Shown one piece after another: positions 1 to 5,783 of a stretch of 17,060 nt of DNA. A model generated the notes under the pieces. The model had not been told where the DNA came from and ran no database searches. It saw nothing but the letters and a program-made list of their open reading frames with translations. Source of the stretch: Promethearchaeota archaeon (GTDB lineage Archaea > Asgardarchaeota > Lokiarchaeia > Sigynarchaeales > SOKP01); contig JAUWBH010000136.1 in assembly GCA_030605085.1 (NCBI GenBank), forward strand, positions 1-17,060, written 5' to 3'. The number at the start of each line of letters is the position of its first letter. Position 1 is the first letter of the stretch. Both the position numbers and the translations under genes were made by a program.

Positions 1-136
1 GTTTGTCAGATCCGTTTGCGATCAAATTATGATTTTTATCGAACAATTCTAATTCTAACGGTCCATGGATTTCTGATTTTTTTAAATCTGAATTTATTAA
101 TTCAGAACCTGATAAATTAGTTTCGCTCATCTCCAT
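1..136 (-). CDS. Unrecognised protein, N-terminal part only, running off the left edge
   Basis: An open minus-strand frame starts at ATG 136-134 (a second in-frame ATG is at 130-128) and stays open for 45 codons to the window edge. It begins MEMSETNLSGSELINSD and goes on to a stretch reading HGPLELELFDKNHNLIANG. The opening is polar and probably flexible; the later part alternates hydrophobic and charged residues like a beta strand. Codon use (TCG, CCG, GGA, GCA) resembles the other minus-strand genes. There is no Shine-Dalgarno site, and an A-rich TATA-like sequence lies about 45 bases upstream, so a short-leader or leaderless message is likely. I cannot name the family from this fragment. 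The call rests only on an open frame with a good start and coding-like composition. Confidence 0.5.
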   Translation of the reverse strand, partial: MEMSETNLSGSELINSDLKKSEIHGPLELELFDKNHNLIANGSDK

Positions 137-240
137 ATAAACTTTTCAACCCTAAACAATTTTTTCAGTCTTTTTTTATATTGGAATACATTATTACAAA
201 ATCTATTTCGCCTTTTAAGTCTATTTCAATATTCATTTGA

Positions 241-262
241 TAACTTTTTACTAAAAAAGTTA
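241..262. repeat. Perfect 9-bp hairpin
   Basis: TAACTTTTT (241-249) and AAAAAGTTA (254-262) are perfect reverse complements separated by the four-base loop ACTA. It lies about 100 bases upstream of the left-edge gene. It could be a terminator remnant, a regulator site or chance in AT-rich DNA. Confidence 0.4.
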
Positions 263-385
263 CTATTTACTACATTTAATACCATATAATAAAGTTAAAA
301 TAAAATTTCTCAAAATAGTTTACTCTTCAAGGGGATATTCAATTATTTAGAAATCTTTCTTAATCTCTTTGATTCTTTATTATAA

Positions 386-409
386 TAAGATAATTTTTTA
401 ATTATCTTA
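386..409. repeat. Perfect 10-bp hairpin with T4 loop
   Basis: TAAGATAATT (386-395) and AATTATCTTA (400-409) are exact reverse complements around a TTTT loop. Nothing coding overlaps it. A regulator-binding palindrome or a transcript-end hairpin are both possible; the sequence does not decide. Confidence 0.4.
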
Positions 410-691
410 AAATATTGACCATCCCTTTTAATCAAAAGGTTGTTTATTTAATATATCACATTTTAAAACGATATTAAAAAATCAACTAATTGTTATTAAT
501 GTCAAAATAATATAACAAAATTTTAAAACTGTTAATGGTTGTTTTAGGATCTGAGCAATTAAGCATCATTACACGGATGAAATGTTATATTTTATACGAA
601 ATAAGCGAAGAAATAAGAGATAATAATTTACCAAAAATTTCCCACTTTATTATCCCAAAAATACATTAATTAAAATACAAGAATTACAATA

Positions 692-708
692 TTAACATAT
701 AATGTTAA
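692..708 (+). promoter_or_regulatory. Operator-like palindrome over the regulator gene's promoter
   Basis: TTAACAT (692-698) and ATGTTAA (702-708) form a perfect 7-3-7 inverted repeat. Its centre contains a TATA-like ATATAA about 51-56 bases before the ATG at 753, which places a transcription start near 725-730. A palindrome over the TATA box of a ribbon-helix-helix gene is the usual arrangement for autorepression, since such regulators bind DNA as dimers on inverted repeats. Autoregulation is inference. Confidence 0.4.
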
Positions 709-752
709 ATGCTTACAAAAACTACAATTGAGGAAATAAAAGGCGACCTTAA

Positions 753-1361
753 ATGAGCGAAATTTATAAGTCAAAAAAACCAACCAAGGTAATTACAATT
801 AGAATTGATGAAAAATTGAACGAACATTTAGACATCATGAAAGAAAGGATGGGTATTTCTAAAACTAATTTAATTAAAAACTATTTAGAGCTTTCTAAGT
901 ACTTAATTAAACATAAAACCGCAATTCAGTCGCTAAATGATCGTGATTTGGTTGTTGTTAAAAAAAGTTTTCTACGAAATTTAATTGAACAACTAGAAGA
1001 AAAGGGGCAATTAAACTCTGGCGATAAATTAGCAAGGTTCGTAAACGATATAGCAAGAATCTATGGCAAGCAAGAGGATTTACGATATAAGATTGATTTT
1101 TGCGATAATTTAGGTTTTTTTAATAGTTTTTTTGACGATAATAATTACCTATTAACCACTAAAAAATTTGGCCCGAAAAAATTCGTTGAAGCTTTTCTAT
1201 GGCGGTTATTTAAGCAAAAAGAGTTAAATTCTAATTATATTGAAGAAGAAATGAAAAGTAATAAGGGTTTACGCCAAAAATATAAAAGTGAAATCAAAGA
1301 GTTGGGGATTTCTTCGTCGCATTACTCTTACGAATTTGCGCAATTAAAGAAAGAAAATTGA
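753..1361 (+). CDS. Ribbon-helix-helix (CopG/Arc-type) DNA-binding regulator with an unrecognised C-terminal domain
   Basis: The 202-residue product is a probable transcription regulator. Residues about 12-50 show the ribbon-helix-helix pattern: a short basic strand (KVITIRID), a first helix (EKLNEHLDIMKERMG), the turn IS, and a second helix (KTNLIKNYLELSKYL). RHH proteins dimerise and insert the paired strands into the DNA major groove. About 150 further residues follow, too many for a minimal RHH repressor. They include an aromatic stretch (DNLGFFNSFFDD) and FGPKKFVEAFLWRLF, and could be a sensing or oligomerisation domain; I do not recognise them. The start is ATG 753, with only a weak AGG 9 bases upstream. 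The gene converges on the 1434-2216 frame and has an operator-like palindrome in its promoter. The RHH call is firm; the target genes are unknown. Confidence 0.75.
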   Translation: MSEIYKSKKPTKVITIRIDEKLNEHLDIMKERMGISKTNLIKNYLELSKYLIKHKTAIQSLNDRDLVVVKKSFLRNLIEQLEEKGQLNSGDKLARFVNDIARIYGKQEDLRYKIDFCDNLGFFNSFFDDNNYLLTTKKFGPKKFVEAFLWRLFKQKELNSNYIEEEMKSNKGLRQKYKSEIKELGISSSHYSYEFAQLKKEN

Positions 1362-1398
1362 CAAGTTTGAATTCTGAACAAAATAATTTCTTAAAATT

Positions 1399-1417
1399 AG
1401 CAATAAAAAATATTGCT
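1399..1417. terminator. Hairpin between convergent genes, possible two-way terminator
   Basis: AGCAATA (1399-1405) and TATTGCT (1411-1417) pair perfectly around a five-A loop. The hairpin is 38 bases past the stop of the plus-strand regulator and 17 bases past the stop of the minus-strand gene. It carries A or T tracts on either strand, so it could end both transcripts. Archaeal termination relies mainly on oligo-T, so the hairpin itself may be incidental. Confidence 0.35.
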
Positions 1418-1433
1418 TTGGTTCTTAACCTCG

Positions 1434-2216
1434 TTATTTCTCGATTGATTTGATGAAGTGTTTGCCTATCGTAAAATTCCCCGTAAAATCCGAACGAACC
1501 GTTATGGATTTCTTGTTTACTCTAATTATGTCGTACCATCTATCGTCAAGGTAAGAAAACGCTTTCTTTCCTTTTGCCTTTGCTTCGATTAATTTAGGCG
1601 TGATCCTTTCTCGGTATTCTTGCCTTCTCTCCTCAGCAGTTTTAGTCTTAGCTTTTTTTAAGTTTACATATTGCCCTACGACTCTATCTACCGCGTTATC
1701 TACTTTTTTATACCTCTCGTAAGCGTTTCTTTCGATGCTTTCTCTTTTGTTGAAGTTACCCTTGTAATTTGAGCTTCCCGTAATAGCCATTGAAGGCGCT
1801 GCTTGTTTGCCTCTTAAATCCGCTAAGATTTTGTTGTATACCTCTTTCCTATATCTATCGATCGCGTCTAGAACGTCTTCTGGTGCGTCTTCAATGTTGT
1901 TTAATTTCAGTCTCCGTTTTATGCTATCTTCTTTATTTTTAACGTAACCTTGAAAATCGGTGTTTAATCTGTTTAAGTCTCCAGAACTAAAAAGCCAAGT
2001 TAGACCGTAATTTTCTTGGTTTTGTCCTTCAGTAAAAGGATTATCTTTTTGCCAAATAGATCCTTTAATTCTATTGTGCCTAACGTATTTCTTAGCTTTG
2101 GAATGAGCCTTAGCAGTTTTAGAAGCTTCTATATCTTCTTTAGTCGTGGGTTGGATTTTTTCGATCTCAATTCCTATAAGTTTTCTTAGTTCCTCTAATT
2201 TTGGAAAATTAATTTT
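1434..2216 (-). CDS. Accessory protein resembling virus/plasmid proteins; start codon not identifiable, probably frameshifted
   Basis: The minus-strand frame is open for 261 codons from 2216 to the stop at 1434. The first ATG, at 1790, lies more than halfway in, and the 142 codons before it look fully coding (for example IDRYRKEVYNKILADLRGK). The N-terminal half is charged and helical. Then comes PSMAITGSSNYKGNFNKRE followed by a helical repeat rich in Lys, Arg and Glu. The last 45 residues (WYDIIRVNKKSITVRSD) look like a small beta domain. The 'P-x-x-x-I-T-G-x-x-N-Y' and 'W-x-x-x-R-V-N-K-K-S-x-T-V' patterns recall accessory proteins of phages and plasmids, from memory and not verified. An in-frame stop (2217-2219) precedes the open part at a run of six A on the coding strand. 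One more A would join it to an upstream frame reading YITYIRFVQDKK. It is either a decayed gene or an indel. Function unknown. Confidence 0.5.
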   Translation of the reverse strand, partial: KINFPKLEELRKLIGIEIEKIQPTTKEDIEASKTAKAHSKAKKYVRHNRIKGSIWQKDNPFTEGQNQENYGLTWLFSSGDLNRLNTDFQGYVKNKEDSIKRRLKLNNIEDAPEDVLDAIDRYRKEVYNKILADLRGKQAAPSMAITGSSNYKGNFNKRESIERNAYERYKKVDNAVDRVVGQYVNLKKAKTKTAEERRQEYRERITPKLIEAKAKGKKAFSYLDDRWYDIIRVNKKSITVRSDFTGNFTIGKHFIKSIEK

Positions 2217-2548
2217 TTATCTTGAACAAAACGAATATAAGTGATATATTTCTTTATTTTTAGTCAAAATCTAATAAATTTGAATCCAAAATTAAAAAAA
2301 ATTAAAGCTCAAGCGGTCGATATAAAAAGGAAAAATTCCGGCGTTTCGGTAAACCGATTAAGTGAAAAGATTTAAATACTACGAAATAATTGTTATTCTA
2401 TAGAAAGATAAAATTCGACCGATTCAAGTCTTTTGAGTTTTAATCTATCGCTAAGTGAGATTTGAAGTTTTAAACAAGCGTAAAAGAATAAAAAATAAAA
2501 ATAATGATAATAAAAAAAATAGAAATAAGATAGGGAAAATATAACCGT
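2217..2548. other. Non-coding AT-rich spacer with a TATA-like box
   Basis: No convincing gene is seen. GATTTAAATAC around 2370-2379 is a good archaeal TATA-like element that could act on either strand: toward the structured element on the plus strand, or toward the 1434-2216 gene on the minus strand with a leader over 100 bases. Short minus-strand frames next to 2217 may be the lost 5' part of that gene. A T-rich stretch in the minus-strand reading (about 2500-2520) could end a minus-strand RNA from 2549-2658. Confidence 0.35.
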
Positions 2549-2658
2549 GACTCCTGCACCGCCCTGGATTTTTGTCTTTTGGTAGTGCGTAAAGCACTCA
2601 TCTAATACTCCCCCTATTTAGTTTCTGACCTTCTTATTAGGTCTTGGTCGCAGGAGTC
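2549..2658 (-). ncRNA. Structured 110-base element, probable non-coding RNA of unknown family (strand uncertain)
   Basis: The ends pair as a long closing stem: GACTCCTGCACC (2549-2560) with GGT+GCAGGAGTC (2646-2648 and 2650-2658), 12 pairs with one bulged C at 2649. Two hairpins lie inside: AGTGC/GCACT (2584-2588/2594-2598, loop GTAAA) and GACCT/AGGTC (2627-2631/2639-2643, seven-base loop). The element is clearly richer in G and C than its flanks and contains no good frame. I chose the minus strand because a TTTAAAC box (2684-2690) lies 26-32 bases upstream of the 2658 end, the right distance for an archaeal TATA box, and a T-rich stretch follows the other end. The plus strand also ends in T-rich sequence. 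It does not match the tRNA or 5S patterns I know; an archaeal housekeeping or guide RNA is possible. A short inverted-repeat mobile element is the main alternative. Confidence 0.5.
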
Positions 2659-2683
2659 GTCTTTTCCCTTTTCTCTTCATCTT

Positions 2684-2690
2684 GTTTAAA
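2684..2690 (-). promoter_or_regulatory. TATA-like box for the structured RNA element
   Basis: On the minus strand TTTAAAC sits 26-32 bases upstream of 2658, where the closing stem of the structured element begins. This matches archaeal TATA-box spacing. It supports minus-strand transcription but is one short AT match in AT-rich DNA. Confidence 0.35.
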
Positions 2691-2710
2691 TTGTAATTTC
2701 GAAAAAATAA

Positions 2711-3024
2711 ATAGGAAAAAAATTTTGGTGGTTTTTTATCCAAGGTCAAATCGTTGGATTCGATAGTCTTAGCTGTTTTTATCGGTGGGTACCAAAGTGG
2801 TACGGACCGAACGATGAAAAAATATATAAAAAATATAGATTTTTCGTAAAACTGTAATTTTGAGAAATAAACTGGAAATTTTGAAGAATAAACTGGAAAT
2901 CTTGAAAAATAATCTGGAAAAAATTGATAGTAAACTATTTCTGATAATTACAATTTTCTTTAATTCTTTCGCTATCATAATATTTTACAACAATCCTACG
3001 ACAACTTTATTGCTATTTTACTAG
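2711..3024 (+). pseudogene. Split-frame remnant of a small protein with a heptad coiled coil and a membrane anchor
   Basis: Two plus-strand frames read like consecutive parts of one protein. The first, open from 2711 to a stop at 2855-2857, gives an aromatic segment (KKFWWFFIQGQIVG, then YRWVPKWYGPNDEKIYKKY). The second, 2839-3024, gives three heptads, RNKLEIL, KNKLEIL and KNNLEKI, then a hydrophobic segment (LFLIITIFFNSFAIIIFY) like a transmembrane helix, and a short tail ending at TAG 3022. Neither has an ATG start. An ATG at 2814 lies in the third frame (MKKYIKNIDFS, stop 2847-2849) and would run into the second frame after one base change at the T5 run 2840-2844. The reading could be chance in low-complexity DNA. 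I favour this strand over the opposite one because the heptad pattern with Leu and Ile at core positions is sensible protein. Confidence 0.3.
2859..2921. repeat. Three tandem 21-bp repeats
   Basis: Three consecutive 21-base units (2859-2879, 2880-2900, 2901-2921) share the core AATAAACTGGAAAT, with a few changes in the last copy. The 21-base length equals seven codons, so translated on the plus strand each unit is one coiled-coil heptad. Confidence 0.7.
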
Positions 3025-3077
3025 ATTTTTGTTAAAACTTTACTACTATCTTACTACTATTTTCTTTAATTCTATAA

Positions 3078-3749
3078 TTAATCTCTAAAAAAATCGAAAA
3101 TTACTTGGATCATCAAGTCTTCGAAGCACTTTCTAACGCTCTCGCCTTCTAACGCTACGGTGGGGTAAACTACCAGCGTTCCGTCTTCGTACGCCTCGGA
3201 CTGAGGTAAACCGAGCTCTTTTTTAAAGGCTTCTAAGGATATAGGGTTTTTTAAATCTCTTTTGTTGAGCTGTATAACGTAGGGAATTTGCTGATCTCGC
3301 GTGAAGCTCGTCAGCTCTCGGAAACTGCGTTTATTTTGCTCCATCTTCTGAGGGTCGGAATCTGCAACGAAAACAACTCCATCGGCGCCGTCAAGCACGT
3401 ACTCGCGGGTAGATAGAAAGCGTTCTTGTCCTGTAGCCGTCACAATCTGGGTAATTATGTTATACTTTATTTTTGCGAGGTTCAAGTAAAATGACAATCG
3501 AACAGAGTCTTGCCATAGAGTCCTGCCATCGGTCGTCTCGATCGAATAGCCCCTATTTAATTTCACGGCGTCGAACTTTTCGCGCAAACGAAAGTAATTG
3601 GTGGTTTTTCCCGATTCGCCAGGGCCCCAGTAAACTACTTTGAACTGAAGCACTTCCTTTAAGGAGTTTGAACCCGACTTACCGCTCAAACCTAACTCTG
3701 ACCCGTCCTTTTGCTCTTCTTTTCCCTTTTCTTTCGAATCTACAATCAC
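3078..3749 (-). CDS. MglA-like small GTPase, partner of the adjacent Roadblock protein
   Basis: A 223-residue Ras-superfamily GTPase. After about 35 polar, probably disordered residues the core starts at FKVVYWGPGESGKTT: P-loop G1 at 42-49. The G3 region reads TATGQERF (104-111), with Thr where Ras-type GTPases have the DxxG aspartate; MglA-type GTPases also lack this Asp. ADGVVFVADSD follows, another MglA hallmark. G4 is NKRD (162-165) and the G5 position is TVA (197-199). MglA-family proteins switch between GDP and GTP under Roadblock-fold regulators and control polarity or trafficking. The Roadblock gene ends 23 bases upstream, so the two are probably cotranscribed. The start is GTG 3749, with GAGG 11 bases upstream; no lipidation motif is seen. 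Family is confident; the cellular process is unknown. Confidence 0.88.
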   Translation of the reverse strand: MIVDSKEKGKEEQKDGSELGLSGKSGSNSLKEVLQFKVVYWGPGESGKTTNYFRLREKFDAVKLNRGYSIETTDGRTLWQDSVRLSFYLNLAKIKYNIITQIVTATGQERFLSTREYVLDGADGVVFVADSDPQKMEQNKRSFRELTSFTRDQQIPYVIQLNKRDLKNPISLEAFKKELGLPQSEAYEDGTLVVYPTVALEGESVRKCFEDLMIQVIFDFFRD

Positions 3750-3772
3750 GTTTAAAATCGCCTCGCTTTTAG

Positions 3773-4306
3773 CTAAGCCGATTGAAACACTTTTTTCTTC
3801 AATTCTCTAAGATATGTCTTTAGCTCTTGCTCTGTCATCTCCAATTTGGTCATGATCTCTTGGTTTTTAACGATTGCTTCTTTGATTTTAATGGAGAATT
3901 TTCTCATTTGTAAGATAAGAACTCCGATGTTAACTTCGTTGTCCACGAGGAGAACTACTAAAATCTCTCTTTTGCCTTTTTTATTGAGCACAACATCCCC
4001 TATGGACTTGACGTAAAGCTGTAAATCTTTGTAGATCAAAGTTGCCCTGGTTAAAGAGTCGGTCTCGAAAAAATCTTGAGCTTGCCTAGCGACACCGTAT
4101 AGAGCGGCACCGATCGAGCTTAAATCCCAATAATTCAGCTTACGGTCGAAACGGGAGTCGATGGCTACGATCTTTGCGTCTTGGTCGATGGCAATTAGCC
4201 CGTAAATGTAGCCCCTCCGAGTTAACATTCCGTAATTGTACCTAACTTCGTCCAACACTATAGCTATTTCGTTCTCGTACAGAGCTTTGGGCACGAATAA
4301 TGTCAT
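3773..4306 (-). CDS. Roadblock/LC7-domain protein (MglB-like)
   Basis: 177 residues with a Roadblock/LC7 fold over about residues 35-145: strand GLIAIDQDAKIVAID, helix (LSSIGAALYGVARQAQDFF), then strands ATLIYKDLQLYVKSIG and REILVVLLVDNEVNIGVLIL. The last 35 residues (KIKEAIVKNQEIMTKLEM onward) are a likely coiled coil. Roadblock proteins dimerise and act as activators or scaffolds for Ras/Rag/MglA-type GTPases. Its position as the first gene of a pair with an MglA-like GTPase 23 bases downstream fits a regulator-GTPase module. The start is ATG 4306, in a short leader with GGTGA 11 bases upstream. Pairs like this are abundant in archaea, especially Asgard lineages. GAP activity itself cannot be read from the sequence. 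Confidence 0.82.
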   Translation of the reverse strand: MTLFVPKALYENEIAIVLDEVRYNYGMLTRRGYIYGLIAIDQDAKIVAIDSRFDRKLNYWDLSSIGAALYGVARQAQDFFETDSLTRATLIYKDLQLYVKSIGDVVLNKKGKREILVVLLVDNEVNIGVLILQMRKFSIKIKEAIVKNQEIMTKLEMTEQELKTYLRELKKKVFQSA

Positions 4307-4358
4307 TTTTTATTTTATCACCAAAATTTTATAGTCAGAGAACGATTTAATTCTCGAC

Positions 4359-4368
4359 TATTTAAAGG
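4359..4368 (-). promoter_or_regulatory. TATA-like promoter of the Roadblock-GTPase operon
   Basis: On the minus strand CCTTTAAATA lies 53-62 bases upstream of the Roadblock ATG. Standard archaeal spacing would put the transcription start near 4335 and give a leader of roughly 30 bases. The element is a good BRE/TATA match by eye. Confidence 0.45.
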
Positions 4369-4505
4369 AAAAAGTGCGACAAAATAGATGCAAAATTTAG
4401 CAATAATTCTTAATCGTTTAAAGCGTATAAAACGAGAATTAGAGTTGTAAAGTATAGTTTCCACTTTACTCAATAAAATACGTAATAGAGGATTTTTGCA
4501 GTAAG

Positions 4506-4616
4506 ATGTTTGAATCGGTAAAATTTGGAAAAATTACAGACGAAGAGTTGGCATGTAAGTATAATGTTGGTCCAAAAAAACTTCTCAAAGAATCTATTAA
4601 AAGAAAGTCAAGCTAA
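4506..4616 (+). CDS. Possible 36-residue helix-turn-helix-like peptide, or 5' fragment of an interrupted gene
   Basis: ATG 4506 opens a 36-codon frame ending at TAA 4614. The product includes KFGKITDEELACKYNVG and then PKKLLKESIKRK. 'T-D-E-E-L-A-x-K-Y-N-V-x-x-x-x-L-x-x-S-I-x-R' matches the shape of a helix-turn-helix, as in regulators and transposase N-termini. Its codons resemble the neighbouring archaeal genes, whereas the DNA right after 4617 switches to the very AT-rich style of the large STAND gene. It could be the stump of a gene cut by the insertion that brought that gene. A GAGGA sequence lies about 13 bases before the ATG. Too short to be sure. Confidence 0.35.
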   Translation: MFESVKFGKITDEELACKYNVGPKKLLKESIKRKSS

Positions 4617-4790
4617 CAGGAAAATTTACAAAAAAAGATTGTTTTTTCATAATAAAAAATTCTTTTTTTTCAGCATTATTTATTCAAAATGTATTAACAG
4701 TACGATTATTAAGAGACTAATACTAAAATATTTTGATGTCTTCTTATTTGTTATTATAGGAAATGAAATTTAAATAAAAAATGAGAAAAA

Positions 4791-5783
4791 ATGATAAATC
4801 TGAATTCAAGTAAACCAAAAAGAAGTAGTTCAAGAAGGAAAGGAGATCAATATCAAGATTTAATGGCATTACGCTTAGCTTTAGAATTATATATTGAAAA
4901 AAAAGATTTTAAATTGTATATGGAATATGATAGCAAAGGTAATTTAGATGATGTCGTTGTTTTTCTTGAAAACAAAATTCTAGCTTATCAGATTAAATAT
5001 TCTGTTGATCCACATGCATCTTACAAAATGATTGATTTTACAGATAAAGAAGATCCTAATAATAAAAGAATATTTATAAAAAAATTTTCAGATGGATGGA
5101 ACGATCTTAAAAAAAAACATCCTAATAAAGAAATTAAGATATTTCTTACAACAAATTACTCTGTTGAGGATGAAATCAATGAAATTATTGATAACCAGGG
5201 TTTTTTTATCGAGAAATTTATAGAAAATAAAAAACGTAAAAAAGCTCGTGTTAATCGTAATAAATTAAAAGACTCGTGTGATTTAGATGAAGAAGAATTT
5301 ATGGAATTTTTAAGAAGTTTTCAATTTCAATTTAAAGAAAAAAATATACCAAATCTAATTCAATATATACAAGAAAATTTAATTAATACAAAATTAGGGA
5401 TATATGATAATTCAATATATAATATACTAAGAGCAAATTTTGAAAACTACGCTATTTATCGTCGAGATTCGATAGATTCTGACTTCTTTAAGAAAATATT
5501 CGAAAAAGAAATTACTAAATATCTATTACATCAAGTATTTGAAATTGATGAAGATTTTTTTATCGAACGTGAAGTTTTTAACGAAGATCTTAAAAAAATT
5601 ATTCAAAATATTAGCGGAGATTATATAATAATCACTGGGCTTCCTGGAAGTGGTAAATCTACAACATTAACCAGATATATAGATCAATTAAGAAACTTAA
5701 CTGAATTTGAAGTAGTAAAATACTATTTTTTGTTGATATTAATGATAATTTTCAAAATTTACGCTTACAAGCTAAAACCCTAA
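4791..5783 (+). CDS. Avs-like STAND NTPase, N-terminal fragment: Cap4/DUF4297-type nuclease plus P-loop
   Basis: 330 codons as read, of which the first 313 belong to one large gene and the rest follow a frame break near 5726-5732. Residues 18-70 carry the Cap4/DUF4297-type nuclease signature: GDQYQDLMALRLALELY, then LDDVVVFLENKILAYQIKYS, giving the D-(x)n-Q-x-K catalytic arrangement (D54, Q67, K69) of PD-(D/E)xK enzymes. The P-loop GLPGSGKST is at 283-291. In Avs antiviral sensors such a nuclease is joined to a STAND NTPase that oligomerises after recognising a phage protein through its C-terminal repeats; DNA is then degraded. The ATG 4791 start is preceded by AT-rich DNA with no clear ribosome site. 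Base composition is much lower in G and C than the neighbours. If translated without frameshift, it gives nuclease plus a cut-off NTPase core. Confidence 0.7.
   Translation: MINLNSSKPKRSSSRRKGDQYQDLMALRLALELYIEKKDFKLYMEYDSKGNLDDVVVFLENKILAYQIKYSVDPHASYKMIDFTDKEDPNNKRIFIKKFSDGWNDLKKKHPNKEIKIFLTTNYSVEDEINEIIDNQGFFIEKFIENKKRKKARVNRNKLKDSCDLDEEEFMEFLRSFQFQFKEKNIPNLIQYIQENLINTKLGIYDNSIYNILRANFENYAIYRRDSIDSDFFKKIFEKEITKYLLHQVFEIDEDFFIEREVFNEDLKKIIQNISGDYIIITGLPGSGKSTTLTRYIDQLRNLTEFEVVKYYFLLILMIIFKIYAYKLKP
5724..5735 (+). other. Frame break with a -1 slippery heptamer (T TTT TTG) in the Avs-like gene
   Basis: In the upstream frame the codons are TAT TTT TTG TTG, running over six T (5726-5731), to a stop at 5781-5783. 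In the -1 frame, after the T run, reading continues GTT GAT ATT AAT into the long downstream frame, giving KYYFFVDIND, which fits a STAND core. The -1 frame is open only after the stop at 5708-5710, so the switch must occur within about 70 bases. T TTT TTG fits the X XXY YYZ pattern of programmed -1 frameshifting, but a lost T in a six-T run (mutation or sequencing error) explains it equally well. Confidence 0.75.

Larger units (their letters stand above)
137..752. other. Non-coding AT-rich spacer between divergent genes
   Basis: The spacer separates a minus-strand gene (start at 136) from the plus-strand regulator at 753, so it should hold both promoters. I see two short perfect hairpins (241-262 and 386-409) and a 17-base palindrome near the regulator gene (692-708). 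A 30-codon plus-strand frame (ATG 577, stop 667-669; begins MKCYILYEISEE) reads somewhat like protein but has no ribosome site and is too short to call. No RNA gene or mobile element was recognised. Confidence 0.5.

Noticed and set aside
577..669. 30-codon frame upstream of the RHH gene
   Set aside because: Too short, with no ribosome site or recognisable pattern; mentioned only in the spacer entry.
2549..2658. tRNA or 5S rRNA gene
   Set aside because: No T-loop GTTC pattern or correct anticodon arm, and no conserved 5S loop sequences on either strand, despite the closed stem.
2769..2978. 69-codon minus-strand frame rich in Phe, Ile and Ser
   Set aside because: It is the antisense reading of the 21-bp tandem repeats; the plus-strand heptads make better protein sense, and there is no promoter or ribosome site.
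4525..4773. 82-codon plus-strand frame
   Set aside because: It overlaps the better 4506-4616 peptide in another frame and runs through low-complexity A/T DNA with no domain pattern.
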